The notes: generated by a model from the sequence alone, not told the origin. A stretch of DNA of 64,000 bases from RPQJ01 sp963696545 (GCA_963696545.1 CAVOKQ010000013.1:62001-126000), one strand, 5' to 3'. Counted from the stretch's first letter, positions 38,201 to 47,533 are shown. Numbers and translations: made by a program.

Positions 38201-40877
38201 AGTCCTTGCCGAGCGCCCTCAGGTGGCTGCGCGCGGTAATGCCAGCACGCCGCGGCACGATTACCGCCGCCACCGGCAGCAGCGTCGGCAACGCGATGGT
38301 TGCCAGCACGAAGCAAGTCCATGACAGGGCGTCGTGTACCGGCAGCGTCCAGCCGACGACCAGCGCGAGGAAACCTGCCGGCGCGGACAGCGAGCGTCGC
38401 AGGTTGTCCAGCATCTTCCAGAGGCCGATCAGCGGCAGCGATCTCCGGCCCCGGTCCGTGGCGGCGGCGTCGCCTCGTCCCAGCAGCCACGGCAGCAGTT
38501 GCCAGTCGCCGCGAGCCCAGCGATGCTGGCGCGCCGCGGCGACGTCGTAGCGTGCGGGGAATTCCTCGACGACCTCGATGTCCGAGACCAGGCCGGCCCG
38601 TGCAAAGATTCCTTCGAACAGGTCGTGGCTCAGCAGAGTGCCGTCGGCCACGCGACCGGCGAGAGCCGCCTCGAACACGTCGACGTCGTAAATGCCCTTG
38701 CCGGCGTACGATCCTTCGCCGAACAGGTCCTGGTACACATCGGAGACCGCCGCCGCATACGGGTCGAGCCCGGGCGTGCTCGAGACGATGCTCTGGAAGA
38801 TCGAGCCTTCACGGCCGATCGGCAACGACGGCGTGACCCGTGGCTGCAGCACCGCGTAGCCTTCGACCACGCGGCCGGAATCGACGTCGAACCGGGGGCG
38901 GTTCAGCGGATGCGCCAGCTTCCCGATCAGTCGACGGACGGTTTCACGCGGCAGGCGCGTGTCCGCATCGAGCGTGATCACGTAGCGGACGTCGGCCGGA
39001 ACCGCCGGGGCCTGCCCGTCGATGTCCATGAACGTCGTTGCGTCGTCCCCACGCAGCAGGCGGTTCAGTTCATGGAGCTTGCCGCGCTTGCGTTCCCAGC
39101 CCATCCACTGCTGTTGCACGTCGCACCAGACCCGCCGGCGGTGCAGCAGCATGAAACGTTCACCCGCAGGCGCTGGTCCATACCTGCGATTCAGCCGCGC
39201 GATTCCCTGCGCCGCGGTGGCCAGCAGCGCCTCGTCCTGCGCCGTGTGTTCGCTGGTCGCGTCGACCCAGTCCGAGAGCAATGCGAAATGCAGGTCGCCT
39301 TCGGGCGATGACAGGTAGTGAATCTCCAGTCGCTCGATCTGCTCTTCGATCGAGTCGGTCTTCGTCAGCAGCGTCGGCATGGCGACCAGCGTGCGGGATT
39401 CCGGTGGTATTCCGTCTCGCAGCGCGAGACCCGGCAGGATCGTCGCGCGGGCCACGGTGGTCACGGCTCGGTTGACGAAGGCGACCGATGCGTCCAGTGC
39501 GGGCAGCAGGCCGAGCACCGCGAGCAGCGCGATCTGCCAGGCGCCCAGTCCGTGAGTGAAGGGCAGCAGTAGCGGTACGGCGAGAACGATCGCTGCGAGC
39601 AGGACAATGGCCGCCACGTAGGGGCCGGCGCCGAGCGACGCGACCCACCGACCCGTCATGCGCCAGAGTGGCGCTCGATAGTCGATCGCGAGTTCGAACG
39701 CACGCCTGCCCGCGCCGATCAGGTGGTAGCCGGGATCGCGCTCGCAGCCTGCGTCCACGGCCGCCTGGCCTGCGGCCGACATGGCCGCACGCGCGATCTC
39801 CAGCTCGGTGAGCGTCGAGCCGCGCGCGAGCTCCTCGATCGCGCTTCGGTACAGGTTGCGCGTCGCGAAGTCCATGCGCGCGAAGTCACTGCCGTCGCGC
39901 AGCACCTCGTCGACGAGGCTGACGCTCTCGAAGAACTCCGACCACTCGAGCTCGGAGATCAGCCGCATGCTGGTGATGATGTTGCGCACGGTCACGTTGG
40001 AGCTGCCCTGCCTCTGGTGCTCCGCCTGCACCACGGCCTCGACCGTCGTTCCCTGCGCGGCCAGCCGCGCCTCCAGCCACGTGAATGCCGGAGTCACCTT
40101 CGGGTCCTGGTCGCGCAGCCGCTGCACGAGCTCGACCACCGAGGCGGCGGAAAGGCTGGCGCCGTCGGCGTAGCCGCGGATCAGGGCGTCGGGCTCCGCC
40201 GGATGCCCGTGGATGCCAAGCAGGCGGTCTGCGATGTCGCCTGCTTCCTCGCGTGCCGTGCGATTGCCGACGATGCGCTGCGCAGCGCGCCGCAGGTTCT
40301 CGACGAGCACGATGCGCAGCGTGATCGCGACGGCCCACAGCTCGCCGATCGTCAGCGGCTGGACGGCCTGGTATGCGCGCACGAACCGCAGCAGCGAATC
40401 GGGGTCGAAATGGCTGTCGGTGTGCGCAACGAAGGCCCAGGCGATGCCGAATACGCGCGGATACCCGACGAACGGTCCGGTCGCGAGTTTCGGCAACAAG
40501 CGGTAGAAGCCGGGCGGCAGGTCCTCGCGGACTTCCCGGATCTGCGCTTCCACGAGATGGTAGTTGTCGAGCAGCCACTCGGCGGCGGGGGTGATTGCGC
40601 GGCCTTCTCCGACGGCTTTCGCAATCTCTCGATAGGCGCCGAGCAGCACCGACTCGTTCTCACTCAACCGCACCCCGAGCGCCGGGCGACGCGGCGGTCG
40701 GGCTGCGACCTGCTGTGCGACCGCGAGGCTGGCCGCGTGCTGCTCCATGCGCTCGATGCTGAAGAGTTCAGCGCGCAGCAGTTCGTCGTTGTCCCAGGGC
40801 GGGGCGCGTGGCACGGGAAGTGTAACCTCGAAGTAGATGGCGCTGGATGCCTCCGCGGTCGTCGCGGAGATGATCAT
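32276..40877 (-). CDS. Cyclic beta-1,2-glucan synthase (NdvB/Cgs-like, GT84-GH94), multiply frameshifted
   Basis: A giant inner-membrane enzyme of about 2860 residues that builds and cyclises osmoregulated periplasmic beta-1,2-glucans. The first 1140 residues are in one clean frame (40877 to about 37580), with membrane helices and the GT84 domain carrying VITLDADTRLP (near 38970) and the late QHRWARGDWQ. Next come the glycoamylase-like block (YYNWYDTGDLRPLEPRYVS, then LLASEARLASFFAIAKGDV) and GH94, with RAYMAHHQGM, FNGLGGFAENGTEY, the catalytic-acid segment GDWNDGMN (near 33255) and GYIKGYPPGIRENGGQYTHA. The last 5.3 kb switch frame at least ten times (for example near 37580, 36985, 36675, 36170, 35950, 35650, 34740, 33990, 33800 and 32750), with every family block in order. 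Length and order match NdvB. Confidence 0.9.
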
Positions 40878-40885
40878 TCTGGAGG

Positions 40886-41632
40886 CTAGCGCATGACCGT
40901 GATGTACGTGTCCTGGTCCGCGGCGTAGCACTGGCACGCGGCCGCTTCGAGCCCCTTGCGGTCAAGCACCGTCAGGTCGCCGCGAACGTACTGGATCAGC
41001 TTGCGCGCCTTCAGTGAGCCGGCGGCCTGGGTGACGCCGGCGCGGCGCACGCCCAGCATGCGGGCGAGCAGTTCGTGCGTGATGTGCAAGCTGCTGGCGT
41101 GGGCCCGATCGCGGGTCATCAGGAGCCAGCGCGCAAGCCGCGCCTCGACGACATGGAACCGCGTGCAGGCCGCTGTCTGGGCCATCTGGCTCATCACGAC
41201 GTACAGGTAGTGATTCACGGTCGTCCGCAGCACCGGGCTGTCGCGCAGCTCGCGACGAAAGACTGCGGCATCCATTCGCCACGCCGGGCCTGCCCCCTGG
41301 ACCAGTGCGTTGAAAGGTGCCACCCCGACGTCGAGCGCCAGCGAAGCGCCGAGCATCCCCTCGTCGCCAACGAGTGCGACCTCGAGACAGGCATGGTCCC
41401 CGACGGGTTGGATCAGCGATATGAAGCTGCCAACGGGGAAATAGACATGCCTGATCCGCTCGCCCGAACTGCAGAGCTCGTCGTCTAGGACCAGCTCAAC
41501 CTGGTCGCAGCCGGCAAGGAAACGCTTGCGGTCCCTGGCTGGCAGGGCATCGATCAAGCGATGCATCGCGCGGGTCCGCGGTTGCTGCGGCACAGCGAAT
41601 CTCCGGTCTGCCGCGCTCAGTTGTGGGGTCAC
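40886..41632 (-). CDS. Crp/Fnr-family transcriptional regulator (second copy)
   Basis: A regulator of about 248 residues from GTG 41632, or 226 from ATG 41566, which begins at the conserved MHRLIDALPARDRKRF. The effector domain has VYFPVGSFISLIQPVG and LVGDEGMLGASLALD; the winged helix-turn-helix is ITHELLARMLGVRRAGVTQAAGSLKARKLIQYVRG. It resembles the regulator at 31348-32097 throughout, so the two are probably paralogues that bracket the glucan synthase. Only eight bases separate its stop from the synthase start, so it is almost certainly co-transcribed with it. No cysteine cluster for iron-sulfur binding is seen. Confidence 0.87.
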   Translation of the reverse strand: MTPQLSAADRRFAVPQQPRTRAMHRLIDALPARDRKRFLAGCDQVELVLDDELCSSGERIRHVYFPVGSFISLIQPVGDHACLEVALVGDEGMLGASLALDVGVAPFNALVQGAGPAWRMDAAVFRRELRDSPVLRTTVNHYLYVVMSQMAQTAACTRFHVVEARLARWLLMTRDRAHASSLHITHELLARMLGVRRAGVTQAAGSLKARKLIQYVRGDLTVLDRKGLEAAACQCYAADQDTYITVMR

Positions 41633-41648
41633 GATCGGAGCATGGGCG

Positions 41649-42041
41649 CTATTCCGACGTCTTCCCGTCGAAATGCTCCGTGTCGGCCTCTGCGTCCGCA
41701 CGCGTACGGTGTACGACACCGTCGCGATGATTCGGCGGCGAGTAGACCGTGTACAGCTTCAGAGACTTGCTGCCGGTATTGATGATGTTGTGATTCGCCC
41801 CAGCCGGCACGACGATCGCAAATCCCGCTCGAATCGCCGTTCGTTCGCCATCCAGGACCACTTCACCGGTCCCCTCCTCGACGCGAAAGAACTGGTCGAG
41901 CTTGTGGACTTCGGCCCCAACTTCCTCGCCGGGCTTCAGCGACATGACGACCAGCTGGCAATGCTTCGCCGTGTAAAGCACCTGGCGAAAGTCGTCGTTG
42001 CGGACCGCGAGGCTCTCGATATCTCTTACATAGCCTTTCAT
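41649..42041 (-). CDS. Cupin-domain protein
   Basis: A 130-residue single-domain cupin. Motif 1 is LKPGEEVGAEVHKLDQFFRVEEG and motif 2 AGFAIVVPAGANHNIINTG, giving the likely metal ligands Glu/His and His. The C-terminus LKLYTVYSPPNHRDGVVHRTRADAEAD is typical of small stand-alone cupins of unknown substrate. A good Shine-Dalgarno AGGAG lies five bases before ATG 42041. It is followed by the second Crp/Fnr gene in the same direction with almost no gap, so it may be the first full-size gene of the glucan transcript. Confidence 0.88.
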   Translation of the reverse strand: MKGYVRDIESLAVRNDDFRQVLYTAKHCQLVVMSLKPGEEVGAEVHKLDQFFRVEEGTGEVVLDGERTAIRAGFAIVVPAGANHNIINTGSKSLKLYTVYSPPNHRDGVVHRTRADAEADTEHFDGKTSE

Positions 42042-42217
42042 GTGTGCTCCTGTCGTTCTCTCGGCGCATGCGCAACGGATTCGTCGGGATTCGGCGCCCC
42101 TTGCGCATCTTCGACCTGATGTCTTTGTTCGGCGACGTGAACGTGATCGTGAGTCCGAGGGCAACCAGCACGAGCAGCAGCAGGGCCGGCGCGAACTGCA
42201 TCATCGTCTGCAGCCCA

Positions 42218-42274
42218 CTATCCGCGTCGACCCTGGATCACGTTGAACAGGATGACTGCAATGGTCCACAACAT
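42218..42274 (-). CDS. Possible 18-residue membrane peptide resembling the ends of lmo0937/DUF5670 proteins
   Basis: A short open frame MLWTIAVILFNVIQGRRG behind a strong Shine-Dalgarno (AAGGAG, seven bases before ATG 42274). Family members of about 50 residues begin MLWTIAVILL and end in a segment like IQGRR. Here both ends are joined directly, as if the central helix were deleted. It may be a remnant or a micropeptide. A second overlapping frame (41863-42204, MMQFAPALLLLVLVALGLT...) holds a hydrophobic segment but has no ribosome-binding site, and I do not support it as a gene. Confidence 0.4.
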   Translation of the reverse strand: MLWTIAVILFNVIQGRRG

Positions 42275-42548
42275 TTCACTTCTCCTTTGAGCCGCCGTTC
42301 AGCACGCAGCGCGATCAACGGCACCGATGACGGTGCCGGCCTGCGGGTCACTGGTCGGCGATGCGTGCGTCACGACCCGGGTTGAACACAACAGGCGAGG
42401 CGTGCGGTCGATACGCCTGAGCCTACGCTCCCTGTCGCAGGAGTCTGTTCGGTAGCGCACGCAGCGCTCGGCCGCGCAGCGGAGCTTCACATCCCATATG
42501 TGCCATAGCGTACGGAACGGCCCCGCACGGTATGCAACACTGATTCCA

Positions 42549-43934
42549 ATGAGGAATTCGACCCGACTCGGGGGCTTGTTCGCGGTCCTCGGCCTGTTGC
42601 TGCTGGCCGCGTGCCAATCGCTGCCCAGGATCGTGCCGGACATGGCGCCCCCGTCCTCGCACGCGCGGGTGCATGGTGCCCAGGGCGAACTGTCGGCAGC
42701 GCGCAGCCAGGCGATCCTGCGGGGGCTGGAACGCGGGACCGACGAGACGAATATTTTCGATCGGCATCTCGCGGTCGAGGAGGAGGTGTCGGACAGTCCG
42801 CTGCTGACCGGCAACCGTGTCCGCTTGCTCGAGAACGGCCCGGACACGTATCGCGCCATGTTCGCAGCGATCCTGGCGGCGCACGATCACATCAACATCG
42901 AGACCTACATCCTGGAGGACGACGAGGTTGGCCAGCGCTTCGCGGGCGCACTGATCGACAAGCAGCGGCAGGGTGTCCAGGTGAACCTGATCTACGACAG
43001 CGTTGGCACGCTGAATACGCCCGTCGAGTTCTTCCAGCGACTGCGCGACAGCGGCATCCGCACGCTGGAGTTCAATCCGGTCGACCCGACGACGGCGAAG
43101 GCTGGGTGGGACGTGAACCAGCGGGATCACCGCAAGCTGCTGATCGTCGACGGCCAGACGGTCTTCCTCGGTGGCATCAACATCAGCAGCGTGTACTCGG
43201 GCAGTTCGTTCCGCCGGCAATCCAAGGCCCGGGCGAATGGGGAGCAGCCCTGGCGGGACACCGACCTGCAGATCGACGGCCCGGTGGTCGCCGAATTCCA
43301 GAAGCTGTTCCTCGCGACCTGGCAGGCGCAGAAGGGCGAGCCGCTGGCGTCGCTCGACTTCTATCCGACGCTGCAGCCCAAGGGCAAAGAAGTCGTGCGC
43401 GCGATCGGCAGCTCGCCCGACGAAGCGTTCAGCCAGATCTACGTGACGCTGCTCTCGGCGATCAGCAGCGCCAGCACGGAAGTCTGGCTCACCAACGCCT
43501 ATTTCGTGCCCGACCCGCAACTGCTGGCGGCGCTCGAGGCGGCGGCGGCGCGCGGCGTCGACGTCCGGCTCGTGCTGCCCGGCCGCACCGATTCCGCGCT
43601 GGTATTCCACGCCGGTCGTTCCTACTACGATCAGTTGCTGCGTGGTGGCGTGAAGATCTTCGAGCGGCGCAACGCGATGATGCATGCGAAGACGGCGGTG
43701 ATCGACGGCGTCTGGTCGACCGTGGGCTCGACGAACCTCGACTGGCGCAGTTTCCTGCACAACCAGGAGGTCAATGCCGTCGTGCTGGGCACGGAGTTTG
43801 GCGACCGGATGCGAGCAGCCTTCGAGAGCGACGTCGCGCAGTCCGAGCAGATCACGCTCGAAAAATGGCAGCGCCGTTCGATCGGCATGCGTGCCAAGGA
43901 GGCTTTCGCTCGATTGTGGGAGTACTGGTTGTAG
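42549..43934 (+). CDS. Phospholipase D-family lipoprotein (cardiolipin synthase-like)
   Basis: A 461-residue protein with two HKD motifs, HRKLLIVDG near residue 196 and HAKTAVIDG near 379, the paired catalytic signatures of the phospholipase D/cardiolipin synthase superfamily. The N-terminus is a lipoprotein signal with lipobox LLLAAC (Cys near residue 21). Typical cardiolipin synthases carry membrane helices here instead. Such lipoprotein members may act on phospholipids in the periplasm or outer membrane; cardiolipin synthesis itself is an inference. ATG 42549 is used because it gives the full signal peptide. The 274-base gap upstream contains no other gene that I can support. Confidence 0.87.
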   Translation: MRNSTRLGGLFAVLGLLLLAACQSLPRIVPDMAPPSSHARVHGAQGELSAARSQAILRGLERGTDETNIFDRHLAVEEEVSDSPLLTGNRVRLLENGPDTYRAMFAAILAAHDHINIETYILEDDEVGQRFAGALIDKQRQGVQVNLIYDSVGTLNTPVEFFQRLRDSGIRTLEFNPVDPTTAKAGWDVNQRDHRKLLIVDGQTVFLGGINISSVYSGSSFRRQSKARANGEQPWRDTDLQIDGPVVAEFQKLFLATWQAQKGEPLASLDFYPTLQPKGKEVVRAIGSSPDEAFSQIYVTLLSAISSASTEVWLTNAYFVPDPQLLAALEAAAARGVDVRLVLPGRTDSALVFHAGRSYYDQLLRGGVKIFERRNAMMHAKTAVIDGVWSTVGSTNLDWRSFLHNQEVNAVVLGTEFGDRMRAAFESDVAQSEQITLEKWQRRSIGMRAKEAFARLWEYWL

Positions 43935-43944
43935 CCTGGGGTTC

Positions 43945-44043
43945 GTGCACAACCGGCACTACTGGAGCCAGTGCATGGTCGAGATGCTGACCGACGCCGA
44001 CGCCTATTTCACGACCGGGCGACTGCCGATGGCGCGGAATTGA
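43945..44043 (+). CDS. Possible small ORF after the phospholipase D gene
   Basis: A 32-codon frame from GTG 43945, ten bases after the previous stop, with GGGG close upstream. The product (VHNRHYWSQCMVEMLTDADA, then YFTTGRLPMARN) has a protein-like composition with aromatic and acidic residues, unlike the Arg/Pro/Ala shadows typical of this window. It could be a genuine small protein or the leftover end of a lost gene. No family recognised. Confidence 0.3.
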   Translation: MHNRHYWSQCMVEMLTDADAYFTTGRLPMARN

Positions 44044-44097
44044 CCCGGGGGAGAGACGAGAGTCTGATAGGCGCATGTCCGGCGTGGGGGACGCCCA

Positions 44098-44571
44098 ATG
44101 AGCGGAACAGCTTCCGGCGCACTGAAATGCGCCTGTCCGTGCAACACCGCGAAGTTCACGATCACGGGCACGCCGCTCGCGCGGTTCTACTGCCATTGCC
44201 AGATCTGCCAGTCGCTTTACAGGCGTCCGTTTGCAGACGTGACTGTCTGGTGGAACCGCCAGGTCGTGCCGCCCGCGGAGTCGACCGTCTCGTTCAAGCG
44301 CTATCGGGCCCCGCCCGCGCTGCGACGCGGGACGTGCCGCGCCTGCGGCCTGCCGGTACTCGGGACCCTGTGGCTCGCGCCGTTCGTCGAGCTCGCGTTC
44401 GTGCCAGCGCGGAACATCAAGGCGCGTGACACGCTACCTGCTGCGTTGACGCACGTCTTCTACCATCGCCGCGTGAAGGACATCGACGACGACCTGCCGA
44501 AGGTAAGCGGCTACTGGCCCAGTGAACTCGCGGTCACGCGCATGGTGATGGGCGGCCTCGTGCGCCGCTGA
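44098..44571 (+). CDS. GFA-family zinc-binding protein (CENP-V/GFA domain)
   Basis: A 157-residue protein of the glutathione-dependent formaldehyde-activating-like (GFA) superfamily. The zinc ligands are arranged as expected: LKCACPCNTAKF at the N-terminus, FYCHCQICQSLYRRPF, and GTCRACGLPVLG later. The name comes from the formaldehyde-scavenging Gfa, but most relatives have no proven activity. ATG 44098 follows a G-rich stretch (GGGGGAC). It is convergent with the zinc-ribbon gene 27 bases away. Confidence 0.85.
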   Translation: MSGTASGALKCACPCNTAKFTITGTPLARFYCHCQICQSLYRRPFADVTVWWNRQVVPPAESTVSFKRYRAPPALRRGTCRACGLPVLGTLWLAPFVELAFVPARNIKARDTLPAALTHVFYHRRVKDIDDDLPKVSGYWPSELAVTRMVMGGLVRR

Positions 44572-44598
44572 CGACGACATGTCCGTGCGGCGGCTCGG

Positions 44599-44907
44599 TC
44601 ACGGAGCTGGAAACACCCCGCGCGCGATCGCCATCATCGCCTCGTGTGCCACGTCTCCGGTCAGGTGGTCCATTTCCCCGGCGTCGAGCCATACGCCGTG
44701 GCAGGTCGGGCAACGGTCGATGACCATCATGAACGCCACTTCCTTCGTCATCACGGCGCCGTCGACGGGGCACGCGCGCTGAGTTTCCTGTGCTGCCTTC
44801 AGCTTGAGTTCGAGCGCCCTGCGGCACGCCCCGCACGTGGGCTTGCCGTTGTACAGCTCCGCCGTGCGACGGCTGCAGCGGGCGCACTTTTCCCCGAAGA
44901 GACTCAT
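44599..44907 (-). CDS. TFIIB-type zinc-ribbon protein
   Basis: A 102-residue protein with two Cys clusters. CARCSRRTAELYNGKPTCGAC is near the N-terminus, and CPVDGAVMTKEVAFMMVIDRCPTCHGVWLD is the zinc-ribbon (COG3809/zf-TFIIB) part, with GEMDHLTG after it. The biochemical role is unknown; such proteins are common and solitary. ATG 44907 was chosen since the first Cys cluster begins seven residues later. It is divergent from the TIR-TPR gene, and the promoter at 44993-45023 lies in the shared gap. Confidence 0.8.
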   Translation of the reverse strand: MSLFGEKCARCSRRTAELYNGKPTCGACRRALELKLKAAQETQRACPVDGAVMTKEVAFMMVIDRCPTCHGVWLDAGEMDHLTGDVAHEAMMAIARGVFPAP

Positions 44908-44992
44908 CTGTTTTCCCCCGTGGAGCAGGCGACCGGCTGTCGCGATGCAGACGCGCCCGGGCCGTGCATGATGATACCCGGGCCCGGGCCTT

Positions 44993-45023
44993 TTGACAGA
45001 ACGCAGGCATTCGGGCGTATATT
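44993..45023 (+). promoter_or_regulatory. Strong sigma70-like promoter of the TIR-TPR gene
   Basis: A perfect TTGACA (44993-44998) and TATATT (45018-45023) with a 19-base spacer lie 30 bases before the TTG start. The spacer is two bases longer than optimal. A GC-rich self-complementary stretch (CCCGGGCCCGGG) precedes the -35. This placement rules out the longer frame that would begin inside the -35 box. Confidence 0.55.
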
Positions 45024-45052
45024 CCTGCCGCTGTCCAAGTGGAGCGCGATCG

Positions 45053-47278
45053 TTGGAACCGCAGTTCAAGTACCGCGCCTTCATCAGCTACAGCCACGCC
45101 AACGAAGACTGGGCCAAGTGGCTGCACCGCAGCCTCGAGACCTACCGGGTGCCGAAGCACCTGGTCGGGCGCGAAACGCCGTTCGGTCCGGTCCCGGAGC
45201 GACTCGCGCCGGTGTTTCGCGACCGCGACGAGCTGGCGACGGCGACCAATCTCGGCGCGACGCTGACGCGGGCGCTGCAGGAGTCCGCATTCCAGATCGT
45301 CATCTGTTCGACGGCCGCCGCGAAGTCGCGCTGGGTGAACGAGGAAATCCTCGCATTCAAGCGCCTCGGCCGCGAGCACCGGATCTTCTGCCTGATCGTC
45401 GATGGCGAGCCGGGTACCTCCGCAAACGAGGCGACCGCTGACCAGGAGTGCTTCCCCAACGCGCTGATCTACACGATGGGGGAGGACGGGCAGCTCACCG
45501 CGACCCGCAGTGAGCCGATTGCCGCCGATGCCCGGCCGCAGAAGGACAGCAAGCAGGACGTCCGGCTGAAGCTGGTCGCCGGCATGCTCGGAGTCGGCCT
45601 CGACGAGTTGAAGCAGCGCGAGGCGCATCGGCGACAGCGGCGATTGATGGCGCTGGTCACCGCGTCCGTCGCCGGCATGGCGATCACCTCGGGCCTGGCC
45701 GCGGCTGCGTGGCTGGCCCGCAATGAAGCGCAGCGCGAGCGTGTGCGCGCGGAGTCCGAAGCGGAGACTGCGAAGCAGACCACTGACTTCCTAGTTGGCC
45801 TGTTCGCCGTGTCGGACCCGAACGAAGCGCTCGGCAACTCCATCACCGCGCGCGAGATCCTCGACAAGGGTGCACGGAAAATCGAGACGGAGCTGGCCAC
45901 GCAACCCGCGATCCAGGCGACGCTGATGGAGACGATGGGAACGGTCTACACGAGCCTCGCGCTGTACCCGCCCGCGGCGACTCTGCTGGAAAGCTCGCTG
46001 CGCAAGCGGCGTGAACTCTACGGTGAAGACAGTATCGAGGTCGCGCAATCCGCGGAGAAACTCGGCGGGGTCCTGACGCTGACCGCCGAGTACGAGCGGG
46101 CCGAGCCGATTTACCGCGAGGCACTGGCGCTGCGGCAGAAGCTGCTCGGGCCGGAGCATGTCGATGTCGCACGCAGCGTTTACCAGCTGGCCGACCTGCT
46201 CGAGCGCAAGGGCGAGTACAAGGACGCCGAGCCCTTGTATCGCCAGGCGCTGGCGATGCAGCAGAAGCTGCTGGGGAAGAACAGTGCCGAGGTGGCCAAG
46301 ACCCAGGAAGGCCTCGCGCTGAACCTGTACGACCAGGGCAACTATGACGACGCGCTGCCGGTGATGCGCGCGGCTGTGGCGCAGCAGAGGGAACTGCACA
46401 AGACGCCGCACACGGACCTGGCGGAGGCGTTGAACAATCTCGGTTTCGTGCTGGGCGCGATGGGTCAGTATCAGGAGTCCGAGGCGCTGTTCAAGGAGGC
46501 GCTGAAGATGAAGCGCTTCCTGCTCGGCGAGACGCACACCGAGATCGCGCTGGGCCTGAACAACATTGCGATGGCCCTTTCCAATCAGAAGAAGTACGAA
46601 GAATCGGAAGCCATGTACCGCGAAGCGATTGCCATGCAGCGCAAACTGCTCGGCAACGATCACCCGGACGTAGCGCTTGCGCTGAACAACCTTGCATTCG
46701 TGCTGCATGGCGAGGGCAATGGCGAGGGCGCCCTCGACATGATGCGCGAGTCGCTCGAAATGTATCGGCGCGCCGTAGGGGCCGAACACCCGGCGGTTGC
46801 CCGTGGCATGAGCAATCTCGCGATGTGGCAGATGGAACGCGGCGACTACGCGTCTGCCGAGCCGCTGCTTCGTGACGCGGTGCAGATGCGCCGCAAACTG
46901 CTGGGCAATCAGCACACTGATGTTGCCGCCAGCCTGACGTTGCTTGCAGCGCTGCTGATCGACACCGGGCGATTCGAGGAGGCGCGGTCAGCGGCGGCGG
47001 AAGCGCGGGCGATCTGCCTGCCAGCCCTGGGGCCTGCCCACCGGCGCACGGCGGCTGCGACCAGCGCCGAAGGCGCAGCCCTGGCTGGACTCGGGCACAC
47101 CACCGACGCGGAAAAGCTGCTGCTCGAGGGGCTTTCCGCGCTGCGTGCCGATTCGGGAGCGCTGCCGTTTGTGGTGAACAATGCAACCCGCTGGATCGCC
47201 GACTATTACAGGAAGCACGGAAACTCGCGGGAAGCGGCCAAGTATGACGCTGATTTGCAGGGCAAGAGAAACCTTTGA
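45053..47278 (+). CDS. TIR-domain protein with membrane helix and tetratricopeptide repeats
   Basis: A 741-residue protein from TTG 45053, preceded by GGAG. Residues 1-135 are a TIR domain: YRAFISYSHANEDWAKWLHRSL, PVFRDRDEL, and SRWVNEEILAF, which holds the Glu that is catalytic in NAD-cleaving TIR enzymes. A basic stretch leads into one transmembrane helix (about 196-216, LVTASVAGMAITSGLAAAAWL). From about 285 to 725 there are some ten kinesin-light-chain-type TPRs, each ending in patterns like YREALALRQKLLGPEHVDVA. TIR then lies in the cytoplasm and the TPRs across the membrane, if the topology is as drawn. Its own promoter and lack of a partner gene suggest a stand-alone sensor or effector. 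Confidence 0.88.
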   Translation: MEPQFKYRAFISYSHANEDWAKWLHRSLETYRVPKHLVGRETPFGPVPERLAPVFRDRDELATATNLGATLTRALQESAFQIVICSTAAAKSRWVNEEILAFKRLGREHRIFCLIVDGEPGTSANEATADQECFPNALIYTMGEDGQLTATRSEPIAADARPQKDSKQDVRLKLVAGMLGVGLDELKQREAHRRQRRLMALVTASVAGMAITSGLAAAAWLARNEAQRERVRAESEAETAKQTTDFLVGLFAVSDPNEALGNSITAREILDKGARKIETELATQPAIQATLMETMGTVYTSLALYPPAATLLESSLRKRRELYGEDSIEVAQSAEKLGGVLTLTAEYERAEPIYREALALRQKLLGPEHVDVARSVYQLADLLERKGEYKDAEPLYRQALAMQQKLLGKNSAEVAKTQEGLALNLYDQGNYDDALPVMRAAVAQQRELHKTPHTDLAEALNNLGFVLGAMGQYQESEALFKEALKMKRFLLGETHTEIALGLNNIAMALSNQKKYEESEAMYREAIAMQRKLLGNDHPDVALALNNLAFVLHGEGNGEGALDMMRESLEMYRRAVGAEHPAVARGMSNLAMWQMERGDYASAEPLLRDAVQMRRKLLGNQHTDVAASLTLLAALLIDTGRFEEARSAAAEARAICLPALGPAHRRTAAATSAEGAALAGLGHTTDAEKLLLEGLSALRADSGALPFVVNNATRWIADYYRKHGNSREAAKYDADLQGKRNL

Positions 47279-47533
47279 TTGGCATGAGCGCCGTTGAAAT
47301 CTCTGCCGGCGAGGGTGCGCGGGCAACGGAGGTCCGGGTTGACATAATCCATACTGCGGTCCGGCCAGCCCGTTAACTGATTCGTGTTACGCTCGGCGCC
47401 GTTAAATGTCTGCGCCGCAATGACGGCCTGGCAGGGCACGCGCGCCGTGCCGTCCTGACGCCTGAAAAACCAATCGCAACAAGGGTCGTACGCCGCAAGT
47501 GAACCTGAGCTTGCGTGCATGAGGGGAGGGGAA

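Noticed and set aside
41863..42204. 113-residue frame with N-terminal hydrophobic helix upstream of the cupin
   Set aside because: No ribosome-binding site and most of its length overlaps the cupin in another frame; only the first ~35 residues look membrane-like.
44993..45052. Longer start for the TIR-TPR protein
   Set aside because: The extra 20 codons begin inside the -35 box and read MTERRHSGVYSC-type non-conserved sequence; TTG 45053 has a Shine-Dalgarno and starts at the domain.
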